Shown: positions 1 to 8,856, counted from the stretch's first letter. The stretch: DNA of 64,000 nucleotides from Limibacter armeniacum (GCF_036880985.1 NZ_JBAJNO010000008.1:2233500-2297499); one strand, 5' to 3'. Notes: generated by a model from the sequence alone, not told the origin. Translations and numbers: made by a program.

Positions 1-1
1 T

Positions 2-151
2 GAGCAACTGTTGAAGTTTTTGGAAGCGAATATTCATCTGGACCAGCAGTCGCTGCATAAAAACATGATTGCCCACCTGAATACTTTTAAAGGACACCAA
101 GCTTATGCAGATGATATTACTTTGCTGTCATGTAGAGTAAAACTGCCTTGA
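2..151 (+). CDS. C-terminal fragment of a SpoIIE/PP2C-type serine phosphatase
   Basis: Only the last 49 residues are inside the window; the gene begins upstream. The fragment ends in ADDITLLSCRVKLP. The DDITLL run is the hallmark of the last strand of the SpoIIE/PP2C (PPM) phosphatase fold, where the aspartates help hold the metal ions. In Bacteroidota such domains usually sit at the C-terminus of large sensor proteins with TPR, GAF or 7TM parts, but the sensor half cannot be seen here. A terminator hairpin follows 70 nt downstream. The family call rests on this short motif alone. Confidence 0.6.
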   Translation, partial: EQLLKFLEANIHLDQQSLHKNMIAHLNTFKGHQAYADDITLLSCRVKLP

Positions 152-220
152 AGCTAACATTGATAACTATCTGAAAATTAATGCCAATAAACATTTTTGG
201 CAACCTGCTTATATGAAAAA

Positions 221-252
221 TGGGCTACTGAATGTAGCCCAATTGTTTTTTT
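221..252 (+). terminator. Intrinsic terminator of the SpoIIE-type gene
   Basis: An 8-bp perfect stem TGGGCTAC/GTAGCCCA with a 5-nt loop is followed by ATTG and seven T. It separates the upstream phosphatase gene from gdhA. Confidence 0.75.
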
Positions 253-363
253 GTTATTGTAACTAATAAGGTAAATTGTATAACAGTGAATGAAACTGTT
301 GACAGTTTAAGTAGTTGTAACTAAAGTATTTTACCAAAAACAATCCTTGCGATTATATCAACA

Positions 364-1707
364 ATGAAAGAGCTAGAACTGGAAAGCTTCATGCATGGGC
401 TTGAGAGGAGAAATCCTGGTCAGCCTGAGTTCCACCAAGCTGTAAGAGAGGTGGCTGACAAATTAATTCCCTTCATTAATAAGAATCCTAAGTACTTAGC
501 AGCGAGTATTCTTGAGAGAATGACAGAGCCTGATCGTGTGATCAGCTTCAGGGTGACTTGGCAAGATGACGAAGGAAATGTAAGGGTTAATAGAGGATTC
601 AGGGTACAGTTTAATGGTGCCATAGGTCCATACAAAGGCGGTTTACGTTTCGATAAGTCAGTTACTTTGGGAACACTGAAGTTTTTGGGCTTTGAGCAAG
701 TATTCAAAAACAGTTTGACTACACTTCCAATGGGTGGTGCCAAAGGTGGATCGGACTTCAACCCGAAAGGAAAATCGGATAATGAGGTGATGCGTTTCTG
801 TCAGGCATTTATGAGTGAGCTGTTCAGACATATTGGTAAAGATACTGACGTTCCAGCTGGTGATATCGGTGTGGGTGCCCGTGAGGTAAGCTATATGTTT
901 GGTCAGTACAGAAGACTGGAAAACCAGTTTACAGGTGTATTGACAGGTAAAGGACTTGCTTTTGGTGGTTCAAATGTGCGTAAGGAGGCTACAGGTTATG
1001 GTAGTGTTTACTTCTCACGTGAGATGTTGGCTACAAGAAATGACTCTTTGAAAGGTAAGACAGCAATTGTATCAGGTTCAGGTAATGTGGCTCAATTTAC
1101 AGCAGAGAAGTTGATCCAGTTGGGTACTAAAGTACTTACAATGTCTGATAGAAGCGGTTATATTCATGATCCAGAAGGAATTGATGAAAGCAAGCTGAAC
1201 TTTGTGATCAAGCTGAAGACAGAAAGCCGTGGTTCATTGGAAGAGTACGTGAAGGAGTATCCTAATGCAACTTTCCATAAGGATGAGACACCTTGGGGTG
1301 TAAAGGCAGATTTGGCTTACCCTTCTGCAACTCAAAACGAATTGGATGAGAATGATGCCAAAAAGTTGATTGCCAATGGTTGTATGCTGGTTTGTGAAGG
1401 CGCAAACATGCCAAGTACCATCGGAGCGATCAAAGAGTTTGAGAAGGCTAAAATCCTGTTTGGTCCTGGTAAGGCTGCCAATGCTGGTGGTGTAGCGATT
1501 TCAGGCCTTGAAATGACACAGAACTCCATGAGGTTGCAGTGGTCATTTGAAGAGGTAGATGAGAAATTGCAGATGATCATGAAGAAAATCCACGACAAGT
1601 GTGTGGAGTATGGTCAGGAAGAAGACTGGATAGACTACGTGAAAGGAGCGAATATTGGTGGCTTTGTAAAAGTGGCTGATGCGATGCTTGCTTATGGTGT
1701 AGTTTGA
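364..1707 (+). CDS. gdhA: NADP-type glutamate dehydrogenase
   Basis: Hexameric glutamate dehydrogenase that makes glutamate from 2-oxoglutarate and ammonia. Its 447 residues match the usual small-subunit GDH length. The substrate-site motif PMGGAKGGSDF lies at residues 122-132, with the catalytic lysine at 127. The DVPAGDIGVGAREV segment at 162-175 holds the conserved aspartate, and the dinucleotide-binding GSGNVAQF motif begins near 238. The start MKELELESFMHGLERRNPGQ fits the family. It stands alone between two terminators, so it is probably a single-gene unit. NADP preference is inferred from resemblance to the assimilatory subfamily, not proven. Confidence 0.95.
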   Translation: MKELELESFMHGLERRNPGQPEFHQAVREVADKLIPFINKNPKYLAASILERMTEPDRVISFRVTWQDDEGNVRVNRGFRVQFNGAIGPYKGGLRFDKSVTLGTLKFLGFEQVFKNSLTTLPMGGAKGGSDFNPKGKSDNEVMRFCQAFMSELFRHIGKDTDVPAGDIGVGAREVSYMFGQYRRLENQFTGVLTGKGLAFGGSNVRKEATGYGSVYFSREMLATRNDSLKGKTAIVSGSGNVAQFTAEKLIQLGTKVLTMSDRSGYIHDPEGIDESKLNFVIKLKTESRGSLEEYVKEYPNATFHKDETPWGVKADLAYPSATQNELDENDAKKLIANGCMLVCEGANMPSTIGAIKEFEKAKILFGPGKAANAGGVAISGLEMTQNSMRLQWSFEEVDEKLQMIMKKIHDKCVEYGQEEDWIDYVKGANIGGFVKVADAMLAYGVV

Positions 1708-1737
1708 TAAATAGAAAAATAATTGTATTATTTTAAG

Positions 1738-1772
1738 CCGAAAGTGAATCTATGATTCCTTTCGGTTTTTTT
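1738..1772 (+). terminator. Intrinsic terminator after gdhA
   Basis: The stem CCGAAAG/CTTTCGG is followed by seven T, 30 nt after the gdhA stop. Confidence 0.8.
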
Positions 1773-1849
1773 ATTATGTTAGTATTCAGGTAGGAGATTT
1801 CCTCTGAAAAAGATAGCCCTTAAGAACTGCTCAAACTTTTTGATAAAGA

Positions 1850-2698
1850 ATGAAAATAATTGAATGCCCAAGAGATGCCATGCAAGGTTTGGATAATTTT
1901 ATTCCCACTGCAGATAAGGCCAAGTACATAAGTGCCTTGATGAAGGTAGGTTTCCATACTATTGACTTTGGTAGTTTTGTCTCACCAAAAGCCATCCCGC
2001 AAATGAAGGATACAGCAGAAGTACTCGAATTGCTCGATTTTGAAGGAGCTAAGTCAAGACTACTGGCTATTGTGGCAAACTTCAGGGGAGCTCAGGATGC
2101 TATGGAGTTTGATGAGATTGCCTATATCGGTTTTCCATTATCAATTTCTGAAACATTTCAACAGCGCAATACCAACAAAAGTATTGATGATGCTTTGGAG
2201 GAGGTAAAGCAAATGAAATATTTGAGCGGTCGCTACAACCGTGAGTTAGTGGTTTACCTATCAATGGGTTTTGGAAACCCATATGATGAACCGTATAGCC
2301 CAGCCATCGTTGCTGAGTTTGTGGGGAAATTGGCAGAATTAGAAATTGATATTGTTTCGTTAGCTGATACCATTGGGGTAGCAAAGCCAGAATTGATCAC
2401 CTCTCTTTTTACAGAGTTGATACCTGCCTATCCCGATATTGAATTTGGCGCACACTTGCATTCCACACCGGCAACTGCTTATGAAAAAGTAAAAGCTGCT
2501 TATGAAGCAGGGTGTCGCAGGATTGATACAGCAATGGGAGGTATGGGAGGTTGCCCTATGGCAAAAGAGGATCTGACAGGAAATTTGGCAACTGAGACTT
2601 TGGTAGAATATTTAAAGTCGATTGACAGTTTGCCAAATTTGGATATGAAAGCGCTAGAAAAAGCTGCTGCAATGAGATTAGAATTGATTTCTGCATGA
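1850..2698 (+). CDS. Hydroxymethylglutaryl-CoA lyase family protein
   Basis: A 282-residue TIM-barrel enzyme of the HMGL-like family. It most likely cleaves HMG-CoA to acetyl-CoA and acetoacetate at the end of leucine breakdown. The N-terminus IIECPRDAMQG matches the metal-site strand (usually VEVGPRDGLQ), although the Gly and Leu of that motif are replaced. HLHST at about 203-207 supplies the metal histidines. GGMGGCPMAKEDLTGN near 229-244 corresponds to the signature loop carrying the catalytic cysteine. The PRDAMQ variation means a related acyl-CoA lyase is possible. No leucine-degradation partners are adjacent. Confidence 0.8.
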   Translation: MKIIECPRDAMQGLDNFIPTADKAKYISALMKVGFHTIDFGSFVSPKAIPQMKDTAEVLELLDFEGAKSRLLAIVANFRGAQDAMEFDEIAYIGFPLSISETFQQRNTNKSIDDALEEVKQMKYLSGRYNRELVVYLSMGFGNPYDEPYSPAIVAEFVGKLAELEIDIVSLADTIGVAKPELITSLFTELIPAYPDIEFGAHLHSTPATAYEKVKAAYEAGCRRIDTAMGGMGGCPMAKEDLTGNLATETLVEYLKSIDSLPNLDMKALEKAAAMRLELISA

Positions 2699-2799
2699 AA
2701 AAAAGGACTCTTTTGTTAATTTTGTTATCTGCTTGACAATCTTCAAAGTCAAAAATTGTATTTACGGTTAGGGTTTACTGTTTTGATTTTGGTTTTTAA
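2695..2799 (+). pseudogene. Possible broken small lipoprotein reading frame
   Basis: An ATG overlapping the stop of the preceding gene (ATGA) opens a frame reading MKKRTLLLILLSA, which looks like a lipoprotein signal peptide. It then meets TGA at 2734-2736, exactly where a lipobox cysteine (TGC or TGT) would be expected, and continues QSSKSK to a TAA at 2797-2799. With cysteine at that codon it would encode a 34-residue lipoprotein. This may be a decayed gene, a sequencing error or chance; there is no homology support. Confidence 0.25.
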
Positions 2800-2929
2800 A
2801 TAAAGCAGTGTGGTTGACTTTGAGGGTTTTATGGGAAGTATACTGAGTTTGAGAATGAGAGTTACTTTGTGTAGTTGGTGAAATAGGTCAATTTTTTATA
2901 GGGACTATATCTTTAAATTTGAAAGAGAA

Positions 2930-3634
2930 ATGAGAATAGAAGTGTGCCACTCACCAGAGTTGATTCACCTGTTTGACCTGTCTGGTAAGATAGCTGTAGT
3001 AACAGATATATTAAGAGCTACATCTTGTATGGTGGCAGGAATTGGTAGTGGAGCTGAACAAATTGTACCTGTTGCACAAAAAGAGGAAGTTAACCCATAT
3101 AAAGAAAAAGGATTTGTGACTGCTGGTGAAAGAGGTGGTGAAAAAATTGAAGGGTTTGATATTGGGAATTCACCATTTGAGCATATGGAAATTGCTCAAA
3201 AAGGAAAGTCAGTTGTCATGACTACAACCAATGGAACAGTTGCAATTACTAAATCAGCCGTTGAGGCAAAACAGGTAATTATTGGAGCATTTTTGAATAT
3301 TTCATCAGTGGTCCAATACCTGAAAGAATCAGGAAAAGATATTGTCATTGTATGTTCAGGGTGGAAAGGGATGTTCAGTATGGAAGATACCCTTTTTGCA
3401 GGTGCTTTGGTCGATAGACTTGAAAGTGTAGCAGAAATTGTGGATGATGCAGCACTTTCTTCCATGAGTCTTTACAGAGCTGTAAGTGGGGATTTGCTTG
3501 GTTATATGCAAAATGCTTCACATGCAAAACGCTTGAGCGGGTTGAAAGCCGTAAAAGACCTGGAATATTGTATGACAAAAGATGAGTTTGATGTGATTCC
3601 AGTTTTGAAAGATGGTGCATTGGTTAAAATGTAA
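2930..3634 (+). CDS. comB: 2-phosphosulfolactate phosphatase (ComB family)
   Basis: A 234-residue protein of the ComB family, Mg-dependent acid phosphatases that convert 2-phospho-3-sulfolactate to 3-sulfolactate. Family-typical segments are VVTDILRATSC near 24-34, AGERGGEKIEGFDIGNSP near 65-82, TTTNGT near 98-103 and IVIVCSGWKGMFSMEDTLFAG near 137-157. The enzyme was defined in coenzyme M synthesis, which Bacteroidota are not known to perform, so its use here is open. It lies 36 nt before smpB and 24-27 nt spacing continues to an aminotransferase gene, suggesting one transcript. A TAAATTTG box at 2914-2921 is too close to the start to be a convincing promoter. Confidence 0.85.
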   Translation: MRIEVCHSPELIHLFDLSGKIAVVTDILRATSCMVAGIGSGAEQIVPVAQKEEVNPYKEKGFVTAGERGGEKIEGFDIGNSPFEHMEIAQKGKSVVMTTTNGTVAITKSAVEAKQVIIGAFLNISSVVQYLKESGKDIVIVCSGWKGMFSMEDTLFAGALVDRLESVAEIVDDAALSSMSLYRAVSGDLLGYMQNASHAKRLSGLKAVKDLEYCMTKDEFDVIPVLKDGALVKM

Positions 3635-3670
3635 CCAGTTGGAATCTAAAATGCGAGAGATTGAAACAAA

Positions 3671-4132
3671 ATGAAAAATAAGTTAGAAATAAAGAAAAAA
3701 GTGAGCATCCGAAATAGGAAGGCTTCACATGAATATCAATTTATTGACAAGTATGTGGCAGGTATAGTCCTGAAAGGTAGTGAGATCAAATCTATCAGAA
3801 TGCAGAAAGTCAATTTACAGGATGCATTTTGTCTTTTTATAGATGGTGAACTTTTTGTGCGTAGTATGCACATCAATCCATATGAGATGGGTGGGTTTGC
3901 TAATCATGAGGCGAAGGCAGACAGAAAGCTTTTACTTTCCAAAAAGGAGTTGGAGAAGCTGGATACCAAACTGAAAGAAAAAGGATTGACGATTGTTCCT
4001 ACACATCTCTTTATCAATGATAGAGGGTTGGCCAAACTAGAAATAGCCTTGGCACAAGGTAAGAAGCTTTATGACAAGCGTAATGACCTTAAAGAAAAGG
4101 CCATTAAAAGAGAGATGGATAGGAATTACTAG
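3671..4132 (+). CDS. smpB: SsrA-binding protein SmpB
   Basis: A 153-residue tmRNA-binding protein that brings SsrA RNA to stalled ribosomes for trans-translation. The NRKASHEYQFIDKYVAGIVLKGSEIKSIR core (residues 15-43) and the basic C-terminal tail, GKKLYDKRNDLKEKAIKREMDR, which enters the decoding centre, are canonical. It sits between comB and a class IV aminotransferase gene. The tmRNA gene itself was not found in the window. Confidence 0.95.
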   Translation: MKNKLEIKKKVSIRNRKASHEYQFIDKYVAGIVLKGSEIKSIRMQKVNLQDAFCLFIDGELFVRSMHINPYEMGGFANHEAKADRKLLLSKKELEKLDTKLKEKGLTIVPTHLFINDRGLAKLEIALAQGKKLYDKRNDLKEKAIKREMDRNY

Positions 4133-4158
4133 AGTATTTATGCTAAAAGCAATCAGAC

Positions 4159-4974
4159 ATGGTGGTGTTTTTTAACTCCAAGCTGATACCTGAAGAGCAG
4201 GTTCTGATCAGCTATAAGGACAGGTCTTTTCAGTATGGGGATGGTCTTTTTGAGACAATGGTTTTTACGAAAGGTAAAATCCGTTTTATCAAAGACCATC
4301 TTGAACGTCTTAAAAAAGGAATGAAGGCATTAGCAATCAAAGGTGGTAAAGAGCTTACTACAGATTGGTTGCTTTCCACGGTTAGCTTGTTGGTTAAGGA
4401 AAATAAGTTAAAGGGTGATGCCAGGGTTAAGTTACAGCTTTGGAGAAAGGAAGGCGGACTTTATACGCCAACCAATGGAAAGTTTAATCTCTTGGTGAGT
4501 GTTCAGGACTTAAAACCTGCTGAAACTACTGCACTTCAAACTGATTTTGCCGAAACTACATTTGTCAAGCACTCAGTGACATCTCCTTTTAAGACTACAT
4601 CTGCATTGACATATGTGTTGGCTGGTATTGAAAAGAGTGAAAAGGAACGTGATGATATGATCCTGATGAATACTGAAGGATACATTGCTGAAATGATCAG
4701 CAGTAATATTTTTTGGATTAAGGATGATGTGGTTTATACTCCAAAGACTGCTGTTGGATGTGTAGCTGGTGTAGCCAGACGCAATGTAATCACAACGCTT
4801 GAGGCAAGTGGTTACAAAGTGAGAAAGGTAATGGCGAGAAAATTTGAGTTGCTTCAGGCAGATTTCGTTTTCAGTGTCAATACAATGGGAGTGAAGAGCG
4901 TTATTCAGATAGGAGATGCAGGGTTTAGGCAAATGGATGCCTGGAAGGTCTTGATGGAGAGAGCCTATCATTGA
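4159..4974 (+). CDS. PLP-dependent aminotransferase, class IV
   Basis: A 271-residue fold-type IV PLP enzyme, the family of branched-chain aminotransferase, D-amino acid transaminase and aminodeoxychorismate lyase (PabC). The DRSFQYGDGLFETM motif is at residues 21-34. SPFKTTSALTYVLA carries the likely PLP lysine near 139, and the EMISSNIFWIKDD phosphate-binding signature is near 178-190. Its short length favours PabC or a D-amino-acid-transaminase-like enzyme over IlvE. The specificity cannot be read from sequence. The gap to smpB is 26 nt, so co-transcription with comB and smpB is likely, and the terminator at 5006 closes the unit. Confidence 0.8.
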   Translation: MVVFFNSKLIPEEQVLISYKDRSFQYGDGLFETMVFTKGKIRFIKDHLERLKKGMKALAIKGGKELTTDWLLSTVSLLVKENKLKGDARVKLQLWRKEGGLYTPTNGKFNLLVSVQDLKPAETTALQTDFAETTFVKHSVTSPFKTTSALTYVLAGIEKSEKERDDMILMNTEGYIAEMISSNIFWIKDDVVYTPKTAVGCVAGVARRNVITTLEASGYKVRKVMARKFELLQADFVFSVNTMGVKSVIQIGDAGFRQMDAWKVLMERAYH

Positions 4975-5005
4975 TTTTTATTCTGACTATCATCTAATCA
5001 ATATA

Positions 5006-5057
5006 TGTCCGGTCATTTTCCTTAGATATGGGGAAGTGACCGGACAGCAATTTTTTT
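5006..5057 (+). terminator. Strong intrinsic terminator ending the comB-smpB-aminotransferase unit
   Basis: A 10-bp stem TGTCCGGTCA/TGACCGGACA is extended inside by a second pairing (TTTCC/GGGAA). It is followed by GCAA and a run of seven T. Confidence 0.85.
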
Positions 5058-5098
5058 CGTGCTTTAGCAATTTCTACTAGAACCTAAAATATTTTCTA

Positions 5099-7636
5099 TT
5101 GAATTCAGCTTTAAAATACTTTGGAGTGCTGATGTCTTGGTTACTTCTTTTTGGAGTGACAGGACAAGTACTCGGACAACAGTATAGAGTTAGTGGGACA
5201 GTAAAAGATAAAGACACAGGTGAGTCTTTACCTTTTGTGAATGTCCGTTTTCAAGGTACAACGGTTGGTGTTACAACAGATTTGGAAGGTAAGTTTTCCA
5301 TTTTGACGGATGTTGTGACTGATTCCCTTACAGCGTCTTATGTAGGGTACACGCCTCAGACAATTCCTTTCTTAAAGAACCGCCGAAAACACAGTTATCA
5401 CTTTAAGCTATCTCCTGATACACAAATGTTAGGAGAGGTGGAAGTGATTGCAGGAAAGTATGAGAATCCTGCTTGGGAAGTTTTAAGAACTGTTGTGAAA
5501 GATAAAAAACATAACGACAGAGACAGGCTGAAGCAGTATGCTTATGAGAGTTATACAAAGTCTGAACTGATCATAAATAATCTTTCTGAAAAACTGAAGA
5601 AAAGGAAAGTAGTACAGGATGTGCTCGAACTTGCTGAAAAATCAGCAGCAATGAAAGGGAAAGACGGTCAGACAATGATGCCATTATTCGTTTCTGAGTC
5701 TTTGCAAGATGTATATGTAGAAAATCAGCCAGCAAGAAAGCATATTGATGTCAATAAGACCCGTGTCGTAGGAATTGGTATTGAGGATGAGGGGACTATT
5801 TCACAGATTACGACTTCTACATTTAAGGAATATAATTTCTATAACAATTACGTAAGGCTATTGGGTAAAGACTTTGTATCACCCATCGCTGATAGCTGGA
5901 AGTTCTACTACGATTATGAATTGGCGCTTCAGAAAGAACAGATAGGGAAATATGAATGTTATAGGATTGATTTCAAACCTAAACATGAAGGTGATTTGGC
6001 TTTTGAAGGCACGATGTGGATTACAGATTCGACCTATCATCATGCATTGGTAAAAGTTGATGCAACAATATCTAAGGAAGCCAACCTGAACTTTATTGAG
6101 GAGATCGAAATTCATCAGCAGTTGGAACAAGTCTCAGACAATGGGCTTACGGCATGGATTCCATCTTCAACGGCAGTCTTGGTAGATGTAGAAGAAATTA
6201 ATGACTATACAGCAGGTGTTTTAGCCCGTTATAAGGTATCCAACAAAGACTATCAGCTAACCTATGAGCCAGTAGACGGGATGTTCGATCAGGAACTGAC
6301 TGTATTGGAAGGTGCAAATGAAGACAATACAGATGAATTTTGGGATAGTAACAGACACGGAGAACTGGATGAAGGTGAGCAAGAAGTTTATCAGCTGATT
6401 CGTGATGCTAAAGACCTTCCTCGGGTTAAATCCTATATTGAAGTAATTGACTTACTTGTATATGGTTATAAGGATTTAGGGAAAATTGAGTTTGGTCCAT
6501 TATCCTATCTTTATGCTTTCAACAATGTAGAAGGAAGTCGTTTTCAGTTGGGCTTCAGAACAAATAACCGTTTGAGTAAAAGTTGGGCTTTTAGCGGATA
6601 TGGAGCCTACGGTACAAAAGACGAACGTTTTAAGGGAGAGCTAATGGTGAGACATATTTTAGATAGGACACCTTGGACTGAAGTAGGGGCGTCTTTTAAA
6701 TATGATATCGAGCGATTAGGCGTATATAATGACGACCTGAACTTAAAACGCTTGTTCAATGCTGCTGTCAGGTTCGGAAATTACCGACTTCCATTTGAAA
6801 GTCAGGTTGGGAAATTGTGGGTACAAACAGACTTGTTTTTTGGCTTGACAGCCAGAGCGACTTTCCGTTACAACAAATTTTCTCCACTTTACCAATTTGA
6901 ATACGATCTCCCTCAAAAAGATGGCAGTGTAGTGAATCAGTACAGCACCACTGAGCTGATTACAGAACTGAGTTATGCGCCAGGGGTGAGGAGAGTAGAA
7001 AATCGGAACAACTTTAGAAATATCATCAGTTGGGGCACTCTTCCTGTCTTGACATTTAGACATACTTATGGCTTCCCCGGCTTATTTGGAAGTTTATTTG
7101 AGTACCATAAGTTTGACCTTTCAATCAAGCACCGTATAAGGTTAGGGGTGTTAGGCAGAAGTAAGTTAGACCTGTCAGGTGGGTTTGTGCCATCCAATGT
7201 ACCAAACCCATTATTGGCTATCCACCTTGGTAACCAATCGGGAGTGGTTTACAATAAGGCTTCCTTCAACATGATGGAGTTTTTTGAGTTTGCGAGTGAC
7301 AAGTATGCATCACTAAGGTTGTACCATTCTTTTGATGGTATGATTCTGAACCGTGTTCCACTTATCAAGAAACTTAAATGGCGTCTCTTTATTACTTCCA
7401 ATGCCCTTATTGGCGATGTTTCTGAACAGAATATGCAAAGCTCCCGTACCTATGACGAAAATGGCAACTTGATATTACCATATTCGTCACTTGGTGGAAA
7501 GCCTTATATGGAAGTAGGTTATGGAATTGAAAATATCTTTAAGTTCTTAAGGGTTGATTTTGTCCATAGAACAACCCATTTGATGCCAAAGTCACGAAAG
7601 TTTGCCGTGATGGTATCTGCCCAATTCAGGTTATAA
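5099..7636 (+). CDS. DUF5686 outer membrane protein with carboxypeptidase regulatory-like domain
   Basis: An 845-residue envelope protein. A signal peptide (MNSALKYFGVLMSWLLLFG.. cut near VLGQ) is followed by a carboxypeptidase-D regulatory-like beta domain, about residues 28-105, with GTVKDKDTGESLPFVNV and TDLEGKF. A long region with many aromatic strands typical of DUF5686 proteins runs to the C-terminus, ending AVMVSAQFRL as in outer membrane barrels. The function of this Bacteroidota family is unknown; a barrel with a TonB-receptor-like plug-free layout is an inference. The only start giving a charged signal peptide is TTG at 5099; ATG 5132 is the alternative. Its stop overlaps the convergent gene. 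Confidence 0.75.
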   Translation: MNSALKYFGVLMSWLLLFGVTGQVLGQQYRVSGTVKDKDTGESLPFVNVRFQGTTVGVTTDLEGKFSILTDVVTDSLTASYVGYTPQTIPFLKNRRKHSYHFKLSPDTQMLGEVEVIAGKYENPAWEVLRTVVKDKKHNDRDRLKQYAYESYTKSELIINNLSEKLKKRKVVQDVLELAEKSAAMKGKDGQTMMPLFVSESLQDVYVENQPARKHIDVNKTRVVGIGIEDEGTISQITTSTFKEYNFYNNYVRLLGKDFVSPIADSWKFYYDYELALQKEQIGKYECYRIDFKPKHEGDLAFEGTMWITDSTYHHALVKVDATISKEANLNFIEEIEIHQQLEQVSDNGLTAWIPSSTAVLVDVEEINDYTAGVLARYKVSNKDYQLTYEPVDGMFDQELTVLEGANEDNTDEFWDSNRHGELDEGEQEVYQLIRDAKDLPRVKSYIEVIDLLVYGYKDLGKIEFGPLSYLYAFNNVEGSRFQLGFRTNNRLSKSWAFSGYGAYGTKDERFKGELMVRHILDRTPWTEVGASFKYDIERLGVYNDDLNLKRLFNAAVRFGNYRLPFESQVGKLWVQTDLFFGLTARATFRYNKFSPLYQFEYDLPQKDGSVVNQYSTTELITELSYAPGVRRVENRNNFRNIISWGTLPVLTFRHTYGFPGLFGSLFEYHKFDLSIKHRIRLGVLGRSKLDLSGGFVPSNVPNPLLAIHLGNQSGVVYNKASFNMMEFFEFASDKYASLRLYHSFDGMILNRVPLIKKLKWRLFITSNALIGDVSEQNMQSSRTYDENGNLILPYSSLGGKPYMEVGYGIENIFKFLRVDFVHRTTHLMPKSRKFAVMVSAQFRL

Positions 7637-8614
7637 TTCACTCATCGGGTGATTCTTATATTTTTTCAGGATGTCCTTGGTTGGTTGATAATTGCTACAG
7701 CCATCCAAGGACTTTTCAAAATACTGTAAGGCTTTCTGATAGTTTTTACCCTTCAAATAAGCTAAGCCAATATTGTAATAGATACCCGGGTGATAGGGGA
7801 GTCTTGAGATCATTTTGGCATAAACATCCCTTGCATCAGACATATTCCCTTTTTCTGCCAGAAAATTAGCTTTAGATAGCTCCTCAAAATCAGGATCTCT
7901 GTTTCTGGAAGCAAACAAGTGCTGAATGCCAATCAATATGCTTCCAACCAAAAGTGTAAGGTTCTTCTTGAAGTAGGCTTCAAACATCATTTTCTCCATG
8001 GTATCAGAGCAATAGTATTTGATTGTTTCAAATGCAGTCTCTTTTGGGAGCATGTACATCTTGTATGCCCTGTAATTGGCAATTCTATCAAAATACCCAG
8101 TTTCAGGGCAAATATTGTAACGATCACCCCTAGAGGCAGCATAACCGTGCTTGTTGAAGATGGTACTGCAATGTTGACAATATAGGTAATAGGATGGATG
8201 AAGTCCGTCAGTATCGATTGGTGTGTGACAGTTTGGACACTGCGTTTTCAGCAGGCTGCTGCCATGGTGAGTAGGATCCTTTTCCTTTTTCTCATGTATA
8301 CGCATTTTTCCAAGTTTTCTGTCAATCATTCCCTCAAGTTCTCTGGCAAAACTGAATGTCTTGATCACGATACTGTGATGTCCATCCATTACTTTACCTG
8401 CAAGTGAACTTGAGATCGTAGCAAATGGATAAAGGGAAATAATCACATAGTTCTGATAGCGATTTACTTGGTAAATGTCTTCATAGTAAACAATACCTTT
8501 TCCTAGGTTAAGCTGTTTGTCGTTGACAGAACCTAACTTAGGAAGTAGACTGTCAGCTTTCCCATTTTCATTAACAAACCTGAAGGTAAATGTGAGTAAT
8601 GATAAATCTCTCAA
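7631..8614 (-). CDS. Zinc-ribbon and TPR protein of unknown function
   Basis: A 327-residue protein with no recognised name. The first 120 residues look like an all-beta/alpha domain with LNLGKGIVYYEDIYQV. They are followed by a zinc-ribbon-like pair CPNCHTP and YCQHCSTIF at about 126-154. A hydrophobic stretch, LTLLVGSILIGIQHLF, near 218-233 might insert in or lie on the membrane. Two tetratricopeptide repeats (NFLAEKGNMSDARDVYAKMI and YYNIGLAYLKGKNYQKALQYFE) follow at about 245-310. The stop codon shares the TTATAA hexamer with the stop of the convergent upstream gene, so the two genes overlap tail to tail by 6 nt. Confidence 0.6.
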   Translation of the reverse strand: MRDLSLLTFTFRFVNENGKADSLLPKLGSVNDKQLNLGKGIVYYEDIYQVNRYQNYVIISLYPFATISSSLAGKVMDGHHSIVIKTFSFARELEGMIDRKLGKMRIHEKKEKDPTHHGSSLLKTQCPNCHTPIDTDGLHPSYYLYCQHCSTIFNKHGYAASRGDRYNICPETGYFDRIANYRAYKMYMLPKETAFETIKYYCSDTMEKMMFEAYFKKNLTLLVGSILIGIQHLFASRNRDPDFEELSKANFLAEKGNMSDARDVYAKMISRLPYHPGIYYNIGLAYLKGKNYQKALQYFEKSLDGCSNYQPTKDILKKYKNHPMSEL

Positions 8615-8804
8615 TGCGGATCCTTTGTCTTATGATTTAATATATTTTATAAAAGTAGTACTGATTTTTATAAAAAATATGAAATATGGCAAAGAAGCGA
8701 ACAAAAAGTGAGTTGAAAGCGTAAGTGGACATATAGGTTACACCTTAACCAATAAAATCAATTGCATTAGGAATGCCTTTTGCAGCCTCAAAAGAATAGA
8801 TAAA

Positions 8805-8820
8805 TAATTTGACACTAGAA
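8805..8820 (+). repeat. Box copy 1, TAATTTGACACTAGAA
   Basis: Identical over 16 bp to 9185-9200. The similarity extends upstream as AGAT-AAA against AGATTAAAT. The box ends 4 nt before a terminator stem. Confidence 0.7.
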
Positions 8821-8824
8821 TGGG

Positions 8825-8856
8825 AAAGCCGCTCAGTTTTACTGTGTGGCTTTTTT
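8825..8856 (+). terminator. Orphan intrinsic terminator 1
   Basis: The stem AAAGCC/GGCTTT encloses an inner CAG/CTG pairing around a TTTTA loop and is followed by a T run. No plus-strand gene lies upstream within the gap. Confidence 0.65.

Noticed and set aside
1332-1598. Long open frame antisense to gdhA, and many others opposite dnaE, porU-like, malQ and topA
   Set aside because: They lie wholly opposite well-identified genes, have no recognisable motifs and odd compositions, and follow from the codon use of the sense gene.
8686-8724. MAKKRTKSELKA short frame
   Set aside because: Twelve codons with no supporting signal except neighbouring AT-rich DNA; not enough to call a gene.
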